Shown: one piece after another, positions 5,421 to 7,416 of the stretch
Layout of the letters: every line of letters begins with the position of its first letter
How positions within the stretch are numbered: the first letter of the stretch is position 1
Source of the DNA: Schwartzia sp. (in: firmicutes)
GTDB lineage: Bacteria; Bacillota; Negativicutes; Selenomonadales; Selenomonadaceae
DNA: 7,416 bases
Assembly (NCBI GenBank): GCA_017939945.1
Contig: JAGAZS010000255.1
Coordinates: forward strand, 1 to 7,416
Reading direction: 5' to 3'
Notes under the pieces: model-generated
Database searches by the model: none
What the model saw: the letters and a program-made list of their open reading frames with translations, nothing else
Told to the model about the DNA's origin: nothing
Translations under genes and position numbers: made by a program

Positions 5421-6632
5421 ATGAATTTGTCCGTAAAAATCTTTGCCGCCCTTGTGCTGTCCGTCGTCGTCGGACTGGTCGCAGGACCGGAGGCGTTGCC
5501 GTTCATCAAGCTGTGGATAGCTCCGATCGGCACCATCTTCATCAACCTGATTAAAATGATGATTGTCCCCGTGGTATTCACTTCGCTGGTCGTCGGCATG
5601 ACAAGCCTCGGCGACACGACGACGCTGGGGCGCATCGGCGTCCGTACCATCGCCATCTATCTGGTCACGACGGCTGTCGCGATCCTGATCGGCTTCGTCG
5701 TCGCCGGCATCGGCCAGCCGGGCGCCGGCCTTCAGATGCTCGCCGACGGCAAGGTGGACGTCAAGGAAGCGCCCAGCATCATGCAGGTTTTCGTCAACAT
5801 GATTCCGACGAGCCCTGTTGACTCCATGGCAAAGGCGCAGATCCTGCCGATTATCGTGTTCGCGCTGTTCGTCGGCGTCGGCATCATCCAGGTCGGCGGC
5901 GAACGCGCGCAAGTCCTGATCAAGTTCTTTGACGCGGCGGCGGAAGTCTGCTACAAGATCATCGCGCTGATCATGGAATTTGCTCCGATCGGCGTCTTCG
6001 CGCTGCTGCTGCCCGTCGTCGCGGCCAACGGCCCGAAAGTGCTGCTGCCGCTGATCTCGGTCATCGCCTGCCTTGCCGTCGGCTGCGCGATTCATGCGGT
6101 GGCCGTCTACTCTACGATTGCACGGGTCGGCGGGCACATTTCCCCGATGGATTTCTTCTCCGCGATGTCCGAGGCCATGCTGCTGGCCTTCACGACCTGC
6201 TCCAGCGCCGCGACGCTGCCGGTCAATATGAAGAACCTGCAGGAAAAGCTCGGCACCTCCCGCGAGGTCACCAGCTTCGTATTGCCGTTGGGCGCGACCA
6301 TCAACATGGACGGCACCGCGCTTTACATGGGCGTCTGCTCGCTGTTCATCGCCAACGTCTTCGGCGTCGAGCTGACCACCGGCCAGATGATGATGATCGT
6401 CTTCACCGGCACGCTGGCCTCCATCGGCACGGCGGGCGTTCCCGGCGCCGGCCTGATCATGCTGGCGATGGTGCTCCAGTCCGTCGGCCTCCCGATCGAG
6501 GGCCTCGCGCTGGTCGCGGGCATCGACCGTGTGCTCGACATGTTCCGCACCTGCCTGAACATCACCGGCGACGGCGCCGTGGCGGTGGCCATCGACTACG
6601 CGGAAAAGCATGGCGGCGAACTCCGTGTGTAA
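5421..6632 (+). CDS. Dicarboxylate/amino acid:cation symporter (DAACS / glutamate transporter family)
   Basis: This 403-aa inner-membrane secondary transporter is predicted to take up glutamate, aspartate or a C4-dicarboxylate with sodium or protons, as a trimer with an elevator mechanism. Signature elements match the GltPh fold: KMMIVPVVFTSLV (45-57), the HP1 hairpin tip TTCSSAATLPVNM (258-270), the TM7 motif NMDGTA (295-300), the HP2 tip GTAGVPGAG (336-344), and TM8 IDRVLDMFRTCLNITGD (368-384). In TM8, D369, D373, R376, T377, N380 and D384 align with GltPh D390, D394, R397, T398, N401 and D405. R376 is the residue that binds the side-chain carboxylate, so an acidic substrate is likely. C260 occupies the HP1 position that is R276 in GltPh. 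Length is normal. The start at 5421 is set by a strong AAAGGAGGT about 10 nt upstream. The gene stands alone, divergent from the 422-aa gene. Exact substrate and coupling ion cannot be told. Confidence 0.93.
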   Translation: MNLSVKIFAALVLSVVVGLVAGPEALPFIKLWIAPIGTIFINLIKMMIVPVVFTSLVVGMTSLGDTTTLGRIGVRTIAIYLVTTAVAILIGFVVAGIGQPGAGLQMLADGKVDVKEAPSIMQVFVNMIPTSPVDSMAKAQILPIIVFALFVGVGIIQVGGERAQVLIKFFDAAAEVCYKIIALIMEFAPIGVFALLLPVVAANGPKVLLPLISVIACLAVGCAIHAVAVYSTIARVGGHISPMDFFSAMSEAMLLAFTTCSSAATLPVNMKNLQEKLGTSREVTSFVLPLGATINMDGTALYMGVCSLFIANVFGVELTTGQMMMIVFTGTLASIGTAGVPGAGLIMLAMVLQSVGLPIEGLALVAGIDRVLDMFRTCLNITGDGAVAVAIDYAEKHGGELRV

Positions 6633-6650
6633 GCAATATTGAGAAAACGG

Positions 6651-6679
6651 AATCCCCCGGCGCGTCCGGGGGATTTTTT
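6651..6679 (+). terminator. Terminator of the symporter gene
   Basis: AATCCCCCGG (6651-6660) and CCGGGGGATT (6666-6675) make a perfect GC-rich stem with a 5-nt loop. The T-run ends at 6679, 18 bp after the symporter stop codon. Confidence 0.93.
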
Positions 6680-6716
6680 ATACCCGCCGGATATTAAAGA
6701 AAACTTCTAAAATGTC

Positions 6717-6746
6717 TTGCGGCAGGAGAACACAAAGTGATAATAT
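6717..6746 (+). promoter_or_regulatory. Possible promoter of the 150-aa exported-protein gene
   Basis: TTGCGG (6717-6722) and TAATAT (6741-6746) are 18 bp apart; GATAAT at 6739-6744 would give a 16-bp spacer. The match is moderate. It lies between the symporter terminator and the ribosome site AGGAGG (6787-6792). Confidence 0.4.
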
Positions 6747-6799
6747 TAACCATATCCATAGGGGAAATTGTTGCAATACAAAATCGAGGAGGGGTTTTC

Positions 6800-7252
6800 A
6801 TGAAGAAAAGAATTACCGCTTATTTGGCCGGAATCATGGTGATGTCGAGCGCGACGGCGTTCGCGATGATTCCGAGCTCGGAGATTGCGCTGAGCGGCGT
6901 CGCTCCGGGTATGAGCGTCGACGAAGCGGCCGCCGTTTACGGACAGGCGACCTATCGCGGGGATGACGCTTATTTCCAGAACGGCGTCAAGGCGGATCTG
7001 GACGACTTCAACCGCAACCTGATCGAGGAGCTGAAAATCAATCGACCGGGCAGCGGCGTTACGACGCCCGCCGGAATCGGCATCAGCTCGCCGGAAAGCG
7101 CAATCGTCGAAGCTTACGGGCAACCGGACAAGATGGAATACGACGACGGCAAGAACGAATACACCTACTACGCCTCCGACAGCCGCATGAAGCTGAAAAT
7201 CGAGGCAATGAACGGCGCGGTCGTGAAGATCAAGTGTGACCTGTACGACTAA
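6800..7252 (+). CDS. Small Sec-exported protein with two related YGQ motifs
   Basis: This 150-aa protein begins with a signal peptide (MKKR, then a hydrophobic core, with a likely cleavage after ATAFA22), leaving a mature protein of about 128 residues in the periplasm or cell envelope. The mature part contains two similar blocks: GVAPGMSVDEAAAVYGQ (33-49), followed by RGDD at 53-56, and GIGISSPESAIVEAYGQP (92-109), followed by YDD at 114-116. Each has a Gly-containing strand, a Ser-led helix, Tyr-Gly-Gln and an acidic turn. The second is followed by alternating strand-like sequence (NEYTYY, RMKLKIEAMNGAVVKIKC). This resembles the small alpha/beta fold of BamE/SmpA-like envelope proteins, but without a lipobox cysteine; the resemblance is inferred by eye. 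The ATG at 6800 is preferred over an in-frame ATG at 6737 because AGGAGG lies 7 nt upstream and the signal peptide starts there. Function is unknown. Confidence 0.8.
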   Translation: MKKRITAYLAGIMVMSSATAFAMIPSSEIALSGVAPGMSVDEAAAVYGQATYRGDDAYFQNGVKADLDDFNRNLIEELKINRPGSGVTTPAGIGISSPESAIVEAYGQPDKMEYDDGKNEYTYYASDSRMKLKIEAMNGAVVKIKCDLYD

Positions 7253-7256
7253 TACT

Positions 7257-7292
7257 AATCTTCGCTTAAATGTAAACATTTAAGCGAAGATT
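7257..7292. terminator. Long perfect hairpin after the exported-protein gene (terminator-like)
   Basis: AATCTTCGCTTAAATG (7257-7272) and CATTTAAGCGAAGATT (7277-7292) are perfectly complementary over 16 bp with a 4-nt TAAA loop, starting 4 bp after the stop codon at 7250-7252. Neither strand has a proper U-tract (only TTT on the plus strand), so it is an unusual intrinsic terminator. It may instead be an operator or an element end. Confidence 0.6.
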
Positions 7293-7416
7293 TACGCCTA
7301 CTTTGCAGGCTACAGCCGCGCTAAAACGCGTATGACAATTTGCAGATCCTTTTAGGCAAGCTGCCCTATACCAGCAACATCGACGGCGGCATGGTCTTCG
7401 ACGACAACGTGTCCGG
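7284..7416 (+). pseudogene. 5'-truncated, frameshifted porin-like fragment, running off the window
   Basis: From 7284 one frame reads AKIYAYFAGYSRAK. From 7325 the next frame reads NAYDNLQILLGKLPYTSN, then IDGGMVFDDNVSG to the window end. The two join smoothly if one A is missing from the AAAA run at 7323-7326. The second part has GC in the third position in 19 of 20 codons from 7355, typical of real genes here. Alternating aromatic and polar strands and the DGGMVFDD turn resemble the barrel interior of Negativicutes OmpM-type porins; this is by eye. Each frame is closed upstream by a stop (TAA at 7281-7283 and 7322-7324), no start codon or ribosome site is present, and the match would be internal to a porin. 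I therefore read it as a gene remnant. A base-calling or assembly error could explain the frameshift but not the missing 5' end. Confidence 0.5.

Noticed and set aside
5304..6611. Long open minus-strand frame (435 codons) opposite the symporter
   Set aside because: It is an Asp/Arg/His-rich translation typical of an antisense frame to a GC-rich membrane protein, and its start region overlaps both divergent promoters.
7293..7416. Minus-strand coding at the right edge (a frame ending in a stop at 7352-7354 with the palindrome downstream)
   Set aside because: The plus-strand frame has far stronger third-position GC and a protein-like sequence; the minus-strand frames hit stops early and look like shadows.
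1..7416. CRISPR array, tRNA/rRNA genes, insertion sequence or known phage-defence genes
   Set aside because: No spaced direct repeats, no cloverleaf or rRNA signature and no transposase or defence-family motif was seen on either strand.

Overview
The window looks like a chromosomal segment of a GC-rich, double-membraned Firmicute of the Negativicutes (Selenomonas or a close relative). This placement is inferred from several features: strong AGGAGG ribosome binding sites and near-consensus sigma-A promoters, protein sequences with a selenomonad flavour, Sec-exported small proteins, and a fragment at the right edge that resembles an outer-membrane porin. No RNA gene, CRISPR array or complete mobile element is visible.

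Layout, left to right. (1) The 3' part of a sigma-70-like factor (1-345, +) faces a two-gene lysis cassette on the minus strand: a small holin-like membrane protein (1010-1174) and an Amidase_2 peptidoglycan amidase (475-972). The two transcription units share a bidirectional terminator. (2) A single-gene sulfur-assimilation unit, O-acetylhomoserine sulfhydrylase metY (1341-2639, +), has an extended -10 promoter. Its -35 box sits between the arms of a perfect 10-bp inverted repeat, and a second inverted repeat lies close to the predicted transcription start. (3) Two tightly linked minus-strand genes follow: a secreted protein (3193-3879) whose C-terminal half resembles polymorphic-toxin C-terminal domains, and a leaderless 164-aa partner (2697-3191) that begins 1 bp after it. 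I read them as a candidate exported toxin and its immunity protein. (4) A 422-aa cytosolic protein of unknown role with a long Glu/Val/Pro linker (3959-5227, -) is driven by a perfect TTGACA-17-TATAAT promoter. It is divergent from a DAACS-family acidic amino acid/dicarboxylate symporter (5421-6632, +). (5) A 150-aa exported protein with two related Gly/Tyr-Gly-Gln motifs (6800-7252, +) is followed by a 16-bp-arm perfect hairpin. (6) The right edge carries a 5'-truncated, apparently frameshifted fragment that reads like the interior of a porin (7284-7416).

The genes are mostly independent single-gene units separated by hairpins, not one pathway. The points most worth a second look are the putative secreted toxin/immunity pair, the double operator at metY, the sigma factor beside the holin/amidase cassette, and the broken porin fragment abutting the long palindrome. 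No known defence system is recognisable.
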